Shown here piece after piece: positions 30,127-38,968 of a DNA stretch of 49,986 nucleotides (position 1 is its first letter; each line of letters starts with the position of its first letter). This DNA is from a virus: positions 1 to 49,986 of IMG/VR virus record IMGVR_UViG_3300024317_000007; one strand, 5' to 3'. The position numbers and the translations under genes were made by a program. The notes beneath the pieces were generated by a model that saw only the letters and a list, made by a program, of their open reading frames with translations, made no database searches and was not told the origin of the DNA.

Positions 30127-30936
30127 TTACGGGAGATCGCCGGCGTCGATGACGTGGAGCGTCCCGAGCTTGCCGTTCACGTCTTCGAGGATCTCGAGCT
30201 GAAGTCCGATCTCCTCGTATTTCTGCCCGTCGCCGATCTTGATCGAGCCGTTGTTCCGCATGTTGACGTTTCCGAAGGTCGCGACGACCTTGATCCCCTC
30301 GTCGGTCAGGACCTGGAGCTGGGCCTGGCCGTTGAGATCCGTTCCGGGGAAGATCTCGAAGGACTGAGAGCCCGCGGCCTTCGCCCACTGAACGTGGACC
30401 TCGGGAACGCCCGTGTCCGGATCGTTCGAGGCGAGAGCGCCGGCCGTGATTGTGATCGTCCCGGCGGCCTCGTCGACCGTGTAGTCGACGCCCGCCACGT
30501 AGGTGACCTCCTCCTCGTGGTTGATCGAGCGGACGATGATGCTCCCGACGTTGAGGCCCGTCTGCCCGATCGTGATGACGCCGGCGTTTCCGGGATTGAC
30601 GAAGATCCGGTCGTCCATCGTGTCGACCTCGTCGTCGTCCGGCGTCATGTTGGACATGAAGGCGAACTGGAGGTTCGGGAGGTTGATCTCGTCGATCGTG
30701 AGGTTCAGGTTCGCGCTCCGCTCGGTGATGAGGCTCTTGTCCTTCGCCCGGACGCCCCGCCGGTTGGAGAAGTGGTCGAGCCTGGTCAAGGTCGGCATGA
30801 GCTCTGGGTTGACGACGTTCCCGAGGTCCTTCCAGTCGGAATCGTCGGACGAGCCGGCCTTCCTGAACCACAGGGAGACCTTGCCGGCGAGCTGGTAGTT
30901 CCGGGGATCGGAGGCGCGGACGTTCTGGTCGGACAT
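30127..30936 (-). CDS. Major tail (tube) protein
   Basis: 269 aa with TAGGAGATCGACA before ATG 30936. Beta-rich, with features of tube proteins: KVSLWFRKAG, LDHFSNRRGVRAKDKSL, LNLTIDEINLPNLQFAFM, and a long insertion with VDYTVDEAAGTITIT. Located between the tail-completion gene and the G chaperone, which is diagnostic. Absence of an upstream sheath gene supports a siphovirus tail. Confidence 0.75.
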   Translation of the reverse strand: MSDQNVRASDPRNYQLAGKVSLWFRKAGSSDDSDWKDLGNVVNPELMPTLTRLDHFSNRRGVRAKDKSLITERSANLNLTIDEINLPNLQFAFMSNMTPDDDEVDTMDDRIFVNPGNAGVITIGQTGLNVGSIIVRSINHEEEVTYVAGVDYTVDEAAGTITITAGALASNDPDTGVPEVHVQWAKAAGSQSFEIFPGTDLNGQAQLQVLTDEGIKVVATFGNVNMRNNGSIKIGDGQKYEEIGLQLEILEDVNGKLGTLHVIDAGDLP

Positions 30937-30946
30937 TGTCGATCTC

Positions 30947-31438
30947 CTATATGGGCAGAGGGACGGCGAAGAAACGAATCACGGTCGAGGCGAGGACCTG
31001 GTCTTCCTTGTCCACGTCGATGATCGTCGGGCGCGCCACCATGACCGACCCCTTGATCTGGAAGCCGGTCGAGATGCGGCCGCGCTGAAGGAGGAGGAAG
31101 TCGGAGAGGTCCTCGAGGAGCGCCTTCACGACCTCCGGAGCCTTCCCGAATCGGATCACGGCCTGGATATTCCACTCCTGCTTCGAGGAGGAGGAGGAGG
31201 TCGGAGGGACGCCGGGCCCGACGTTCGATCCGAGAGCGATGACCGGCTCGTGGTCCTTGTTGTACCCCTCGAGTTCCTTCGAGAGGTCGTGGACGTCGGC
31301 GAGCGCGCCCACGAATAGGTGCCTCCCCGGGATCATCCCGAGGTCCTGGTAGCCCGGATCGGCGAACCGGAACCTCTCCGAGATCCGGTCGACGAGCCCC
31401 TCCTCGAAGCCGAAAAGACGGATCACGCGCTGGCTCAC
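30947..31438 (-). CDS. Tail completion/terminator-like protein
   Basis: 163 aa from GTG 31438, overlapping the upstream stop as GTGA. Alpha/beta with a Ser-rich loop (PPTSSSSSKQEW) and an end (MVARPTIIDVDKEDQVLAST) that fits small tail-terminator proteins. The order adaptor, gp10-like, this gene, major tail protein matches other siphoviruses. Assignment rests mainly on gene order. Confidence 0.6.
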   Translation of the reverse strand: MSQRVIRLFGFEEGLVDRISERFRFADPGYQDLGMIPGRHLFVGALADVHDLSKELEGYNKDHEPVIALGSNVGPGVPPTSSSSSKQEWNIQAVIRFGKAPEVVKALLEDLSDFLLLQRGRISTGFQIKGSVMVARPTIIDVDKEDQVLASTVIRFFAVPLPI

Positions 31439-32028
31439 GCGACCCTCCCGAGGTTGGCGGCCGCGACCGTTCCGATCTGCTCGGCCGCGGTCGAACGCCT
31501 GGTCTCGATGACGCTCGAGAAGAAGCCGTCGCCGCGCTGCGTGACCCTGTTCTTCAGGACCCAATGGAGCTCGATCGTCCGGTCCGTCTTCCCGCGCCGC
31601 TTGGCGAGGAAGACACGGCCCCAGAGCTTGAGGACGAAGAGACCGTCCTCCTCCCGCGGGCTCGAATACCGGGCCACGCCGCGGCCGGTCATGATGGGGT
31701 CGAGGGGGATCGAGAGCATGGTGCCGTTCTTGGCGACGATCTCTCCGCCCTGGTCGCGCTGTCTCGAATAGCCGATGTTGAAGCCGCCCGAGAGGGAGAT
31801 CCAGGTCCCGTCGAAGGTCGGATCCGTGACCGTGGCCGAGCCGCGGAGATCTCCGCTCCGGACCGAGGCCTTCTGCTGCGCCTCGGCGATGACGTCGTTC
31901 ATCCACCCGCCCATCGCGTAGCGGACCGCCGCGATCCACTGGCCCTCGGCTTCGTCCAGGCGTCCTTCGACGCTCGCGACGGATGCCTTCAGCTTTCCGA
32001 GGTCGATCGAGAAGAAGGAGTTAGGCAT
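31435..32028 (-). CDS. HK97 gp10-like tail-completion protein
   Basis: 197 aa overlapping the upstream adaptor gene by 8 bp. A helical start (LGKLKASVASVEGRLDEAEG) leads to WMNDVIAEAQQKASVRSGDLRGSATV, where a Thr/Ser-x-x-Leu-x-x-Ser step after a helix is typical of gp10-like proteins, and then a beta part. It joins head and tail. Confidence 0.6.
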   Translation of the reverse strand: MPNSFFSIDLGKLKASVASVEGRLDEAEGQWIAAVRYAMGGWMNDVIAEAQQKASVRSGDLRGSATVTDPTFDGTWISLSGGFNIGYSRQRDQGGEIVAKNGTMLSIPLDPIMTGRGVARYSSPREEDGLFVLKLWGRVFLAKRRGKTDRTIELHWVLKNRVTQRGDGFFSSVIETRRSTAAEQIGTVAAANLGRVA

Positions 32029-32401
32029 CGGGCTTGTCCTCCTCCACCGGGAGGTGGGTGTGGGCGAGCCCCATGCGGAGATACTTCGCCGAGCCGAAGA
32101 GCTGCTCGTCCTCGTCGATCGTGACGATCCGGTAGGCGTCTCCGTCTTTCGCGACGACGACGTCCTCGACCTCGATCTCCGGGAAGTTGTCGCTCGATCG
32201 ACGGCAGACGAGTTCCGCGTCGAGCGTGATGTCCTGGCCGCGGACGGTGATCGTCCGGCCCTTCCGGCGCTTGATCCGGCACGGAATGGGGAGCGGCCCG
32301 CCGGCGCCGTCGAGGACCTCTTTGTAGACGACCTCGTTCCTCACGGTCCGCCCGGAGGCGCGCCGCAGGGTCACGCTGTCGCGAAATAGTAGGTCGAGCA
32401 T
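32021..32401 (-). CDS. Head-tail connector (head-closure) protein
   Basis: 126 aa. Beta-barrel pattern of head-closure proteins: RDSVTLRRASG at the start, PCRIKRRKG, LVCRRSSDNFPEIEVEDVVV, AYRIVTID. Short length and position agree with this family. Confidence 0.65.
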   Translation of the reverse strand: MLDLLFRDSVTLRRASGRTVRNEVVYKEVLDGAGGPLPIPCRIKRRKGRTITVRGQDITLDAELVCRRSSDNFPEIEVEDVVVAKDGDAYRIVTIDEDEQLFGSAKYLRMGLAHTHLPVEEDKPDA

Positions 32402-32404
32402 CGT

Positions 32405-32917
32405 CTATCCGAAAAGGCTTTCCGAGTCGCCGCTGCCGTCGTACGGCCGGTTCTTGAAGAGCGGCGGAACCATTGCCTTGAGCTGGTCGAGCTCGCGGCG
32501 CGCGGCGCCGGGGAGCTCGGAGACGTCCGCGTCGAAGCTCGCGTTCTGTCCGAGGATCGAGGCCGAGGTCACGCCCTCCGCCTGTAGGCGCTTCAGGCCG
32601 ACGACCTGGTCCTCGAGGAAGTAGTCGATGAAGGCGAGGAGCGCGCGCTTCACTTCCCTCCGGATGGTGAAGGGGCCACCCTTGGGGCCGTCGAGCGATC
32701 GTGGGAAGGCGAGCGCCTGGCCGGCGACGGCCGGATCGCTCCACGTCGAATAGCTGTCGATGAGGCGGGTCCCGACCATGAGGAGCTGGGCCTTCTTGTC
32801 CTGGTCGAGGTCCTCCCACCGATCGACCGAGAAATAGGCGTCCATCGCGTCGTCGGCTTCCTGGACCGTTAGATAGGAATTCGCCGACGTGCCCGAGACC
32901 GTCGCGTCAAGCTCCAT
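32405..32917 (-). CDS. Head-tail adaptor protein
   Basis: 170 aa with CGGAGGACGG before ATG 32917. SANSYLTVQEADDAMDAYFS, then KAQLLMVGTRLIDSYSTWSD, is the pattern of the small all-helical adaptors sometimes labelled DnaT-like. It lies just after the capsid gene, where the first connector is usual. Confidence 0.7.
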   Translation of the reverse strand: MELDATVSGTSANSYLTVQEADDAMDAYFSVDRWEDLDQDKKAQLLMVGTRLIDSYSTWSDPAVAGQALAFPRSLDGPKGGPFTIRREVKRALLAFIDYFLEDQVVGLKRLQAEGVTSASILGQNASFDADVSELPGAARRELDQLKAMVPPLFKNRPYDGSGDSESLFG

Positions 32918-32936
32918 CCGTCCTCCGCCGCCTCAC

Positions 32937-32966
32937 GGGGGGCCGGCCCTTTCAGGCCGACCCCCC
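32937..32966 (-). terminator. Strong hairpin after the major capsid gene
   Basis: GGGGGG plus CGGCC pair with their complements (one mismatch) around a 6-nt loop, ~40 nt after the capsid stop. A smaller CTCT/GAGAG hairpin lies just before it at 32976-32991. It would let capsid mRNA exceed that of the connectors downstream. Confidence 0.7.
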
Positions 32967-33003
32967 AGAAAGATCTCTCCCCAAAGAGAGAGGGAAACGT
33001 CTC

Positions 33004-34032
33004 CTAGGCGATGACTTTCGCCGTCACGATGGCGGCGGGGAGCTTGATGATCGGGAGCCGGACGTACCCCGCGTAGAGTGTGAACGCCGGCGGGTTCTTC
33101 GTGAGCGCGCTGAAGGCGTACTTGCCGATGACCTCGATCAGGCCCGAGCCGTCGTTCTTCGGCACGGCGTCGGAGCCGATCCGGAAGCAGCCCCACTCGC
33201 GGTCCGGAGCGGGATGGATGACGACGGTCTTCTCGTCGAGGTACGGCGTGATGACGGTCCCGTCCTCGTTCGTGAAGGTCTCGTCCGAGATCACCCACTC
33301 GAGGCCGAGGAGATTCGACGCGTACCCCTGTTCGATGATCTGGGCGCCGGCGACCGACCGGCCGACGAACTCCTTGAAGCGGTCGTTGTTGAGGAGCGCC
33401 GTCATCGTGCGGCTCGAACACCAGGCCCGCTTCGCCGTCCGGCCGCTGTGACGGGAGACCGCGAGCTTGAAGTTCTTGATGTCCGTCAGGATGTCGGCCG
33501 ACGGATCCTCCCAGTCGGTGTCGATCGTCGAGAACCCGACGCCGCCTCCGACCTTGAACTTGTTCGACGCGGGGACCGCGTAGTCGACGACGATGTCCTG
33601 GTCGTCGATCGTCATCGCGAGCGATCCCTGGAGGGCCTGGGAAATCATGAAGTTGTCCTGCCGGGCCATCCACATGGCGTTGTCTTCGAGCTCGCGCGCG
33701 ATCTGATCCTCGGCGAGCGTCTGCCGCTCGAGGGATCCGGGCGCCCGGAGGTCGATGAACTGAGAGCCGATGAGCGGCTTCTCCTTGAAGGTCCGGGCCA
33801 GCGTCGCGTGCTGCTGGCCGATGGTCTGCAGGTTCCGGCGGCCGGCGCGGGCGCCGCGGCCCTCGAAGGTCGCGATGTCGCGGCGGACGTGCTTGATGTC
33901 CCAGGTCACTTCCTGACCCATCCCCGTCTCCTCCTGGAGGACGCCGGAGTTGAGCCAGTTGAGGTCCTCGGGCTCGAAGTCGCGGATGATCCCCGTCAGG
34001 GTCTCATACCGAAGGATGTCCATGTCCAACAC
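33004..34032 (-). CDS. Major capsid protein (lambda gpE-like, HK97 fold)
   Basis: 342 aa, close to lambda gpE. GTG at 34032 has GGAGGG seven bases before it; an ATG lies three codons on. LRYETLTGIIRDFEP at the start and REWGCFRIGSDAVP, KTVVIHPAPD and KNPPAFTLYAGYVRLPIIKL near the end match the capsid E family. It lies after the decoration gene and before the connectors, and has its own downstream terminator. Confidence 0.85.
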   Translation of the reverse strand: MLDMDILRYETLTGIIRDFEPEDLNWLNSGVLQEETGMGQEVTWDIKHVRRDIATFEGRGARAGRRNLQTIGQQHATLARTFKEKPLIGSQFIDLRAPGSLERQTLAEDQIARELEDNAMWMARQDNFMISQALQGSLAMTIDDQDIVVDYAVPASNKFKVGGGVGFSTIDTDWEDPSADILTDIKNFKLAVSRHSGRTAKRAWCSSRTMTALLNNDRFKEFVGRSVAGAQIIEQGYASNLLGLEWVISDETFTNEDGTVITPYLDEKTVVIHPAPDREWGCFRIGSDAVPKNDGSGLIEVIGKYAFSALTKNPPAFTLYAGYVRLPIIKLPAAIVTAKVIA

Positions 34033-34117
34033 TTGTAGGCCCTCCGAATCGGTTTCTCGTTCTTTCTTCCCTCAGAGCCAGGGCGCCCTCGCGATCCTCG
34101 CGGGGGTCCTCCTTGCC

Positions 34118-34140
34118 CGTCTTGCCGGCGACCGGCGACG
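34118..34140 (-). terminator. Intergenic stem-loop, GTCGCCGG type
   Basis: CGTC and GCCGG pair with CCGGC and GACG around a 3-nt loop with a TT bulge, directly after the decoration gene stop (34142). The remaining gap to 34033 holds no gene that I can see, only a further GC hairpin near 34087-34105. Confidence 0.6.
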
Positions 34141-34141
34141 G

Positions 34142-34600
34142 TTACGCCTTGAGCTCGAACTCGACCTGGTCGAGGATCCCCTTGATGTCGTCGATGTCCG
34201 GGGGGTTCGCGGTCCCGAAGATCACCTTCTCCTCGTCGACGGCGCCGTGGAAGAGCCCCTCGCCGCTCTTGTCCTCGGTCGTGGAGCCGTCGCGCCCGAC
34301 CATGTTGACGGGCTTCATGAGGAGGACGGCGTAGAGCCGGCTCCCGACGCCCGGGTCGTCGGCGTGACCGACCTGGACGTACTTGTTCTTGTTCGCTCCG
34401 GACTCCACTCTCACCAGGGCCAGGCCCGCGCGGAGCTTGGTCGTCGGCGTGTTGCCGGAGTCGACGACGTCCTTGTCGATCGTGATCCCGCGGGTCATCC
34501 GGTGATCCGCGTTCTTGAGGAAGTTGTTCGCGACCTGGTCGACCCGGGCCGTGATGCCGGGGAGCGCATCGCGCCCGCCGGGAAGGAAAGGACCGGCCAT
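34142..34600 (-). CDS. Head decoration protein (gpD-like)
   Basis: 152 aa with TAAGGAGAATACG before ATG 34600. TRGITIDKDVVDSGNTP, LRAGLALVRVESGANKNKY and AVLLMKPVNMVGRDG are the conserved beta elements of the lambda gpD family. It lies just upstream of the capsid gene as in lambda-like heads. It stabilises the expanded shell. Confidence 0.75.
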   Translation of the reverse strand: MAGPFLPGGRDALPGITARVDQVANNFLKNADHRMTRGITIDKDVVDSGNTPTTKLRAGLALVRVESGANKNKYVQVGHADDPGVGSRLYAVLLMKPVNMVGRDGSTTEDKSGEGLFHGAVDEEKVIFGTANPPDIDDIKGILDQVEFELKA

Positions 34601-34671
34601 CGTATTCTCCTTACCGAGATTCCATGTTCACTGTCCGACCGGAACGCCCGGCCTGACTCTCGTTCCTGGGG

Positions 34672-35358
34672 TTATTTCCCGGCGCCCGCCTTCTCGGCCT
34701 TCGCCGACTTCGAGCGTTCGGGGCTGACGCGCTTGTGGATCTCCGCGCCCTTCCGCGCGAGGGCTTCCGCGTCCTTCTCGCCTTCCGGCCCCGGGGGATC
34801 GGAGAGGGCGACCGTGCGGAGACCAGGCCGGAGCTTGCCCTTGTCGTCGGCCAGGATGACGCCGGGGGTCGCGCCGAGGAGCTCGACCGCGAGCTTCAGG
34901 GCTTCCTCGACCTTCCCGAGCCGCTCGCCGATGGCCTGGGGATCCTGGGCGCCGTCCTGGGAGAGGGCGATCGCCTCGAATTCCTTGATCCCGGAGAGGA
35001 ACCGGCCGAGCTTCTCGGCCATCGCGGGGGCCACCTTGCCGGAGGCGACCAGGCGGTTGAGCTGCTCCTGCTGGCGGGCGAAGGCTTCCTTCCGGCCCTT
35101 GAGGAGCTCTTCCTTCAGGCGGATCGTCTCGGGGGAGTCCTCCGGCTTGATGACGATGTCGAGCGCGATCGGCTCGGTCCGGATGACCTTCCCCTGGTCG
35201 AGCTTGAAGCCGTGCTTCGGGAGCTCGGCCGTGAGGTTGCTCAAGGACTCCCTGGCCGTGACCCCGTCGGCGACCGCCTTGGCGGCCGCGGTGAGGATCT
35301 TGTCCGAGGGGCTGTCCTTGTCGAGCCCCAGGGCGACGGCGAGCTTCGAGAGATCCAT
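34672..35358 (-). CDS. Capsid scaffold-like protein
   Basis: 228 aa. Helical, Lys/Glu/Ala-rich without Cys or Trp: a central charged helix (ETIRLKEELLKGRKEAFARQ) and a basic tail (SAKAEKAGAGK). It follows the protease gene and precedes decoration and capsid genes, the usual place for a scaffold that is removed during maturation. No sequence motif proves it. Confidence 0.6.
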   Translation of the reverse strand: MDLSKLAVALGLDKDSPSDKILTAAAKAVADGVTARESLSNLTAELPKHGFKLDQGKVIRTEPIALDIVIKPEDSPETIRLKEELLKGRKEAFARQQEQLNRLVASGKVAPAMAEKLGRFLSGIKEFEAIALSQDGAQDPQAIGERLGKVEEALKLAVELLGATPGVILADDKGKLRPGLRTVALSDPPGPEGEKDAEALARKGAEIHKRVSPERSKSAKAEKAGAGK

Positions 35359-35372
35359 CGCACGTTCCTTTC

Positions 35373-35393
35373 AAAAAAAGGCCCCGAGGGGCC
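35373..35393 (-). terminator. Classic Rho-independent terminator
   Basis: In transcript sense GGCCCC pairs with GGGGCC, followed by seven T's. It lies between the protease and scaffold genes, 12 nt after the protease stop. It probably works partially, reducing or resetting expression ahead of the scaffold gene. Confidence 0.85.
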
Positions 35394-35404
35394 GAGGTTC
35401 CGTT

Positions 35405-36295
35405 CTATCCGCCGTTGTTCTTCGCGAGGTCCTCGAGCGCGGCCGCGATCGCGGCCGGATCCGCCTCGTGGGCGAGCTCCTCGAGCGCCTGGGCGATCGA
35501 GACCTTCGCCATCGGAGGCACGTAGGCGTGATCCGTGGTCGTGTTCTCGACGTGCTTCGCCATCAGGTTCGCATGGTTCGCGAGCCGGCGCGTCGCGATC
35601 CGGAGCTTGTCGGCGTGGCCCATCGTGTCCTTGTGGTCCGCACCGTTCTCCGCGTAGCTCTTCCCGTACGCCTTCGCGTGTTTCTTCATGTCCGCCTGGA
35701 GGCGGTCGTGGGCGGCCTGAAGATCGAGCGGATCGTGGGTGTCGTCGTCGCCCTGGTCGGATTCGCTCGCGAGGGCCTCCGGGAGATAGAGCTCGGCCTT
35801 CGTCTTCGTGAAGACCTCGCGCGAGAGGGCGACGAAGCTCTTCTGGCCCGTCCATACGGGGTAGTTCGTCGCGCAGATATGCGTCGGGACCTCGGCATAG
35901 TGCTGGCCGGCCGGATCGGTCACGTCCTTCTCGATGAAGGCCGAGACGAAGTCGAGCGCCCCAGTCTCGATCCCCTTGGCCGCCTTCGGGTCCTTCGGCT
36001 CGACGACGCCGACGAAGTCGTCCCCGCTCCGGATGAAGGGGCCCGGCCAGGTCCCGAGGTTTTCGAGCGGGTCGACGGTGTGGCCCTTCGGAAAGGGGAT
36101 CGTGTTCCCATTCTTGAGGTACTTCTCCGTCGCGGCCACAAGCCGGTCGATCCGGTCGCGGTCGAACTCGACCATCCGGCCGGTCGCGGGATGAAGGCGC
36201 TTCCCCACCGAGACGACGTCCTTCGCGAAGAGCCCTCCGCCTTTCGCGGCGAACGCCTGGCCCTGGTGCACGACGTAGAAGCCCTTCGGTTCCAT
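35405..36295 (-). CDS. Capsid maturation protease (Mu gpI-like)
   Basis: 296 aa. KGHTVDPLENLG, then GALDFVSAFIEKDV and THICATNYPVWTGQKSFVAL, match the protease domain of Mu-type I proteins placed before the scaffold. The C-terminal ~110 residues are helical and His-rich (LANHANLMAKHVENTTTDHA) and may serve as a scaffold extension. Which residues are catalytic cannot be fixed by eye. Confidence 0.65.
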   Translation of the reverse strand: MEPKGFYVVHQGQAFAAKGGGLFAKDVVSVGKRLHPATGRMVEFDRDRIDRLVAATEKYLKNGNTIPFPKGHTVDPLENLGTWPGPFIRSGDDFVGVVEPKDPKAAKGIETGALDFVSAFIEKDVTDPAGQHYAEVPTHICATNYPVWTGQKSFVALSREVFTKTKAELYLPEALASESDQGDDDTHDPLDLQAAHDRLQADMKKHAKAYGKSYAENGADHKDTMGHADKLRIATRRLANHANLMAKHVENTTTDHAYVPPMAKVSIAQALEELAHEADPAAIAAALEDLAKNNGG

Positions 36296-36305
36296 CGGTC
36301 CTCCT

Positions 36306-37478
36306 CTAGGCGGCGCCCTTGATCGGCGGCGCCGGGGGCTGAGTGAAATAATCCTCGGGAAGAATCTTCCGCGCGTTGGGCAGGATCGCCTCGAGCTGTG
36401 CCGGCGTGAGCTCCTCGATGAACTTCGTCACGTCGGCCGCCGTCTTCCCGAACACGTTCTCCGGGAGGAGCTCGGCCGCGATCCTCGCGTCTTCGATCTG
36501 GCCGGCGGTCTTGAAGTCGAGGACCCAGGGCTCCGGGACGTGAGCGCAGTTTGGATGGAATGGCGGCCCGCTGTTCGGGATCCCCTTGATGGACGGAAAG
36601 CCGAGCGGATCCTCGCCTTGGCCGATGTAGAAGACCTGGCCGGCGTAGGCCGTGCAGACGTCCGGCTCCTTCTGAACGTGGACGCTGATCCGGACGTGGT
36701 TCACGGAATTCTGCTGAAGGCGGACGAGCGTCGCGACCTTGTGGGCGTCACGGAGCATCGTTCGGGCGACGAGGTTCGCGTACGCGCGGACGTCGTAGTT
36801 TCGGGCGCCGACCCGGACGACCTGGCCCTTCGCCAGGCGCTCGTAGAGCTTGAGGAGATCCGGCTGGAAGCCTTGCTCCCGGAGCCGCGCGATCGCCTCA
36901 GGCCCCCCGCGGCCCTCGAGGATGATGTTCGCGATGTCGTCGGAGAGCTGCCGGCCGGTAGCCCCGCGGATGATCCCGGAGACCGTCGCCTCGCGGATCG
37001 CCTGATCGGTGTGGAGGACGAGCTGCGTCCTCCGGACGGCGAGGGCGAACTGGGATTGCATCTGAGAGGCGACCTGGCGGAGCGTCTCGTCCATCGACGA
37101 GATGATCGCCCTCATGGCGGTCTGATTGACCGCGGTCCAGCCGGTCGCGATCTCGCCCCACGCCTGGCGATCGCCGGACGACAGATCGGAGAGGGATTCC
37201 CGGAGCTGCCGGGTCGCCGCGTCGTCGCCGAGGACGAAGGCTTCGTGAACGGTCTCCCGGATCCAGGCCCGGACCTTGCCGTCCCGGGAAGGATCGAGCT
37301 CGAGGATGAGGTCGCGGATTCGGGCGATGAGCTCGCGCGCGCGGGCCCCGCCAGGCTGCGTGATCCCGAGCGAAAGCTCCCGGAGGATCCGGCCGAGTGT
37401 CCGCTCGTAAATGTCGATGAGCGACGCGACCGTCTCCGCGTTCTCGATCAGGCTCGTCAACTCGCGCGAGGCTGCCAT
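36306..37478 (-). CDS. Phage minor head protein (SPP1 gp7/Mu F-like)
   Basis: 390 aa from ATG 37478, which overlaps nothing and follows the 46-codon gene. The C-terminal half has the conserved features of the family: RTMLRDAHKVATLVRLQQN, VHVQKEPDVCTAYAGQVF, then GPPFHPNCAH. The N-terminal 230 residues are helical. It binds the portal and may help DNA ejection. Confidence 0.8.
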   Translation of the reverse strand: MAASRELTSLIENAETVASLIDIYERTLGRILRELSLGITQPGGARARELIARIRDLILELDPSRDGKVRAWIRETVHEAFVLGDDAATRQLRESLSDLSSGDRQAWGEIATGWTAVNQTAMRAIISSMDETLRQVASQMQSQFALAVRRTQLVLHTDQAIREATVSGIIRGATGRQLSDDIANIILEGRGGPEAIARLREQGFQPDLLKLYERLAKGQVVRVGARNYDVRAYANLVARTMLRDAHKVATLVRLQQNSVNHVRISVHVQKEPDVCTAYAGQVFYIGQGEDPLGFPSIKGIPNSGPPFHPNCAHVPEPWVLDFKTAGQIEDARIAAELLPENVFGKTAADVTKFIEELTPAQLEAILPNARKILPEDYFTQPPAPPIKGAA

Positions 37479-37480
37479 CC

Positions 37481-37621
37481 CTATTCGCCCTTGTCCTTCT
37501 CCGCCTTCTTCGCCTCTTCGGCCTTGGCCTGGGCCTCTCGCTCGGCGCGCTCCTTCGCGAGGACCGCGCGCTTCTCCTCGAGGGCCTTCTCGATCGGCTC
37601 CGGAAATCTCGGGCCGGGCAT
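37481..37621 (-). CDS. 46-residue charged helical protein
   Basis: ATG at 37621 directly follows the TAA of the upstream gene, and its TAG lies 2 nt before the minor head start. It begins MPGPRFPEPIEKALEE and ends KKAEKDKGE. Nearly the whole chain is Ala/Lys/Glu helix. Perfect fit between two genes supports it as real. Possibly a small head-assembly or scaffold helper. Confidence 0.65.
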   Translation of the reverse strand: MPGPRFPEPIEKALEEKRAVLAKERAEREAQAKAEEAKKAEKDKGE

Positions 37622-38710
37622 TTAGTTCACCTTTCTCACGGAGAGATGCGCGGGATCCGGCCGGCCGGCGGCGAGGATCTTGACCGTGTCCGGGGAATCC
37701 TGATAGGCGAGGAGGGAGACGACGTCGCCGGCCTCTAGCGGGATTCCGAGGGCCGCGACCTTCTGGCGCGGGAAGTCGTCGGTCTTCGCCGGCACGAAGG
37801 CGAGGTCGATCGTGTCCCCGTTCAGGACAAGGAGGAGCCAGGCGCCGCTCTCCGCATCGTGCAGGAAGTAGTCCCAGGAGACGCCGCCCTGGATGTCGTA
37901 TTCCCCGTCCTCCGGGATGGTCGCCCGCTCGGTGTTCGCGAGAAGGTCGTGGAAGTCGCCGCGGTCGTACCTCTCGACGCTGAAGGTGACGTCGGCGTAT
38001 TCGCTCGCCGCGACCTCGAGATCCTGGTCGCGCGTGAGGTAGCACGCCGGGCGCGGATGGTCGCCGCTCGCCTTGTCCACGCGCTGAACGGCAAGCCAGG
38101 CGCCGGCCTCGAGGTTGATCGCGCCATGACCGATCGCCGTGTCCTGAGCGACGACGAGCTTGATCTCGTCGCCCTGCTCGAGGAGCCCGAGGTAGTGCGC
38201 GGAGAGCGGCTGCTCGTCCGTGTCATGCTTGTGGGAATTCGCGCCGGCCACGACCTCGTCGTTCACGGTGATCTGCAGCTCGAAATCGGGGAGCGCCCCG
38301 CCGGAGCCCGCGAGGATGGCGCCGCCGGCGACGAGGTACTTCCCGGGCGTCTGGACCACGAACTTCTGGCCGTCCTCATTCCAGAGGGAGTCCGTGTCGT
38401 AGGTCTTCGTGTCGAGCTCGACCTGGGTGTCGACGTCGCCGCCGGGGATCGACTGGGTGTCGGACGTGTACGCGCGCGCGGAGATGTCCGACCCCTCGAG
38501 GCCGATCAGGCTCAAGATCCACCGGCCTGGCTTCCTGGAGGGATAGGTCTCCGGCTTGACGATGCTCGACCCGTTGTCGTCATCCGTCGAGCTCGAGGAG
38601 AACTTGAAGATCCCGTCGACGCCGGAGACGAAGACGGTCGCCGCCTGGCGGGGCTTGCCGATCGCGCGGAGCGCGGCGATCGTCGGGACCTGGCGCGAGA
38701 GGGCGTTCAT
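37622..38710 (-). CDS. Head-fibre-like protein: shared N-domain plus two C1q/TNF-like domains
   Basis: 362 aa. Residues 1-68 are the shared domain (TIAALRAIGKP, SSTDDDNGSSIVKPE, KPGRWILSL). Two similar beta sandwiches follow: FVVQTPGKYLVAGGAILAG with LGLLEQGDEIKLVVAQDT, and ATIPEDGEYDIQGGVSWD with LGIPLEAGDVVSLLAYQD. This repeats the C1q/TNF jelly-roll pattern of bacterial and phage fibre tips. Its place between portal and minor head genes suggests attachment to the head, not the tail. Confidence 0.65.
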   Translation of the reverse strand: MNALSRQVPTIAALRAIGKPRQAATVFVSGVDGIFKFSSSSTDDDNGSSIVKPETYPSRKPGRWILSLIGLEGSDISARAYTSDTQSIPGGDVDTQVELDTKTYDTDSLWNEDGQKFVVQTPGKYLVAGGAILAGSGGALPDFELQITVNDEVVAGANSHKHDTDEQPLSAHYLGLLEQGDEIKLVVAQDTAIGHGAINLEAGAWLAVQRVDKASGDHPRPACYLTRDQDLEVAASEYADVTFSVERYDRGDFHDLLANTERATIPEDGEYDIQGGVSWDYFLHDAESGAWLLLVLNGDTIDLAFVPAKTDDFPRQKVAALGIPLEAGDVVSLLAYQDSPDTVKILAAGRPDPAHLSVRKVN

Positions 38711-38714
38711 GGGG

Positions 38715-38948
38715 CTACTCGATCAGCCTCCACCGGCCGGGCTTCCCCTGGACGAGGTCCGCGGGGAGGATCGAGATCTGGCCGTCGTCGGCCGTCGTGT
38801 CGTCGGACTTCCAGATGTACTCCTCGCCGTTCAGGCCGCCGTCCCCGACGACGTCCTTGACGAGGACGACCTCGTTCTGCCGGCGAGCCTTGATCGCCCG
38901 AAGGGCCGTCAGGTTTTCCGCCACCCGGAACTCCCCGTGATCGCTCAT
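38715..38948 (-). CDS. Stand-alone copy of the shared fibre N-terminal domain
   Basis: 77 aa from ATG 38948 with GCAGGAGGAACG. The whole protein is the domain: LTALRAIKARRQNEVVLVKD, EEYIWKSDDTTADDGQ, KPGRWRLIE. Lacking any fibre body, it may act as an anchor or cap, or compete for the same binding site on the virion. Confidence 0.7.
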   Translation of the reverse strand: MSDHGEFRVAENLTALRAIKARRQNEVVLVKDVVGDGGLNGEEYIWKSDDTTADDGQISILPADLVQGKPGRWRLIE

Positions 38949-38968
38949 CGTTCCTCCTGCCTTCACAG

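Noticed and set aside
33950-36322. 790-codon open frame on the plus strand
   Set aside because: It is antisense to capsid, decoration, scaffold and protease genes, has Arg/Asp/Pro-rich nonsense composition and no ribosome site. GC-rich codon use produces such shadows.
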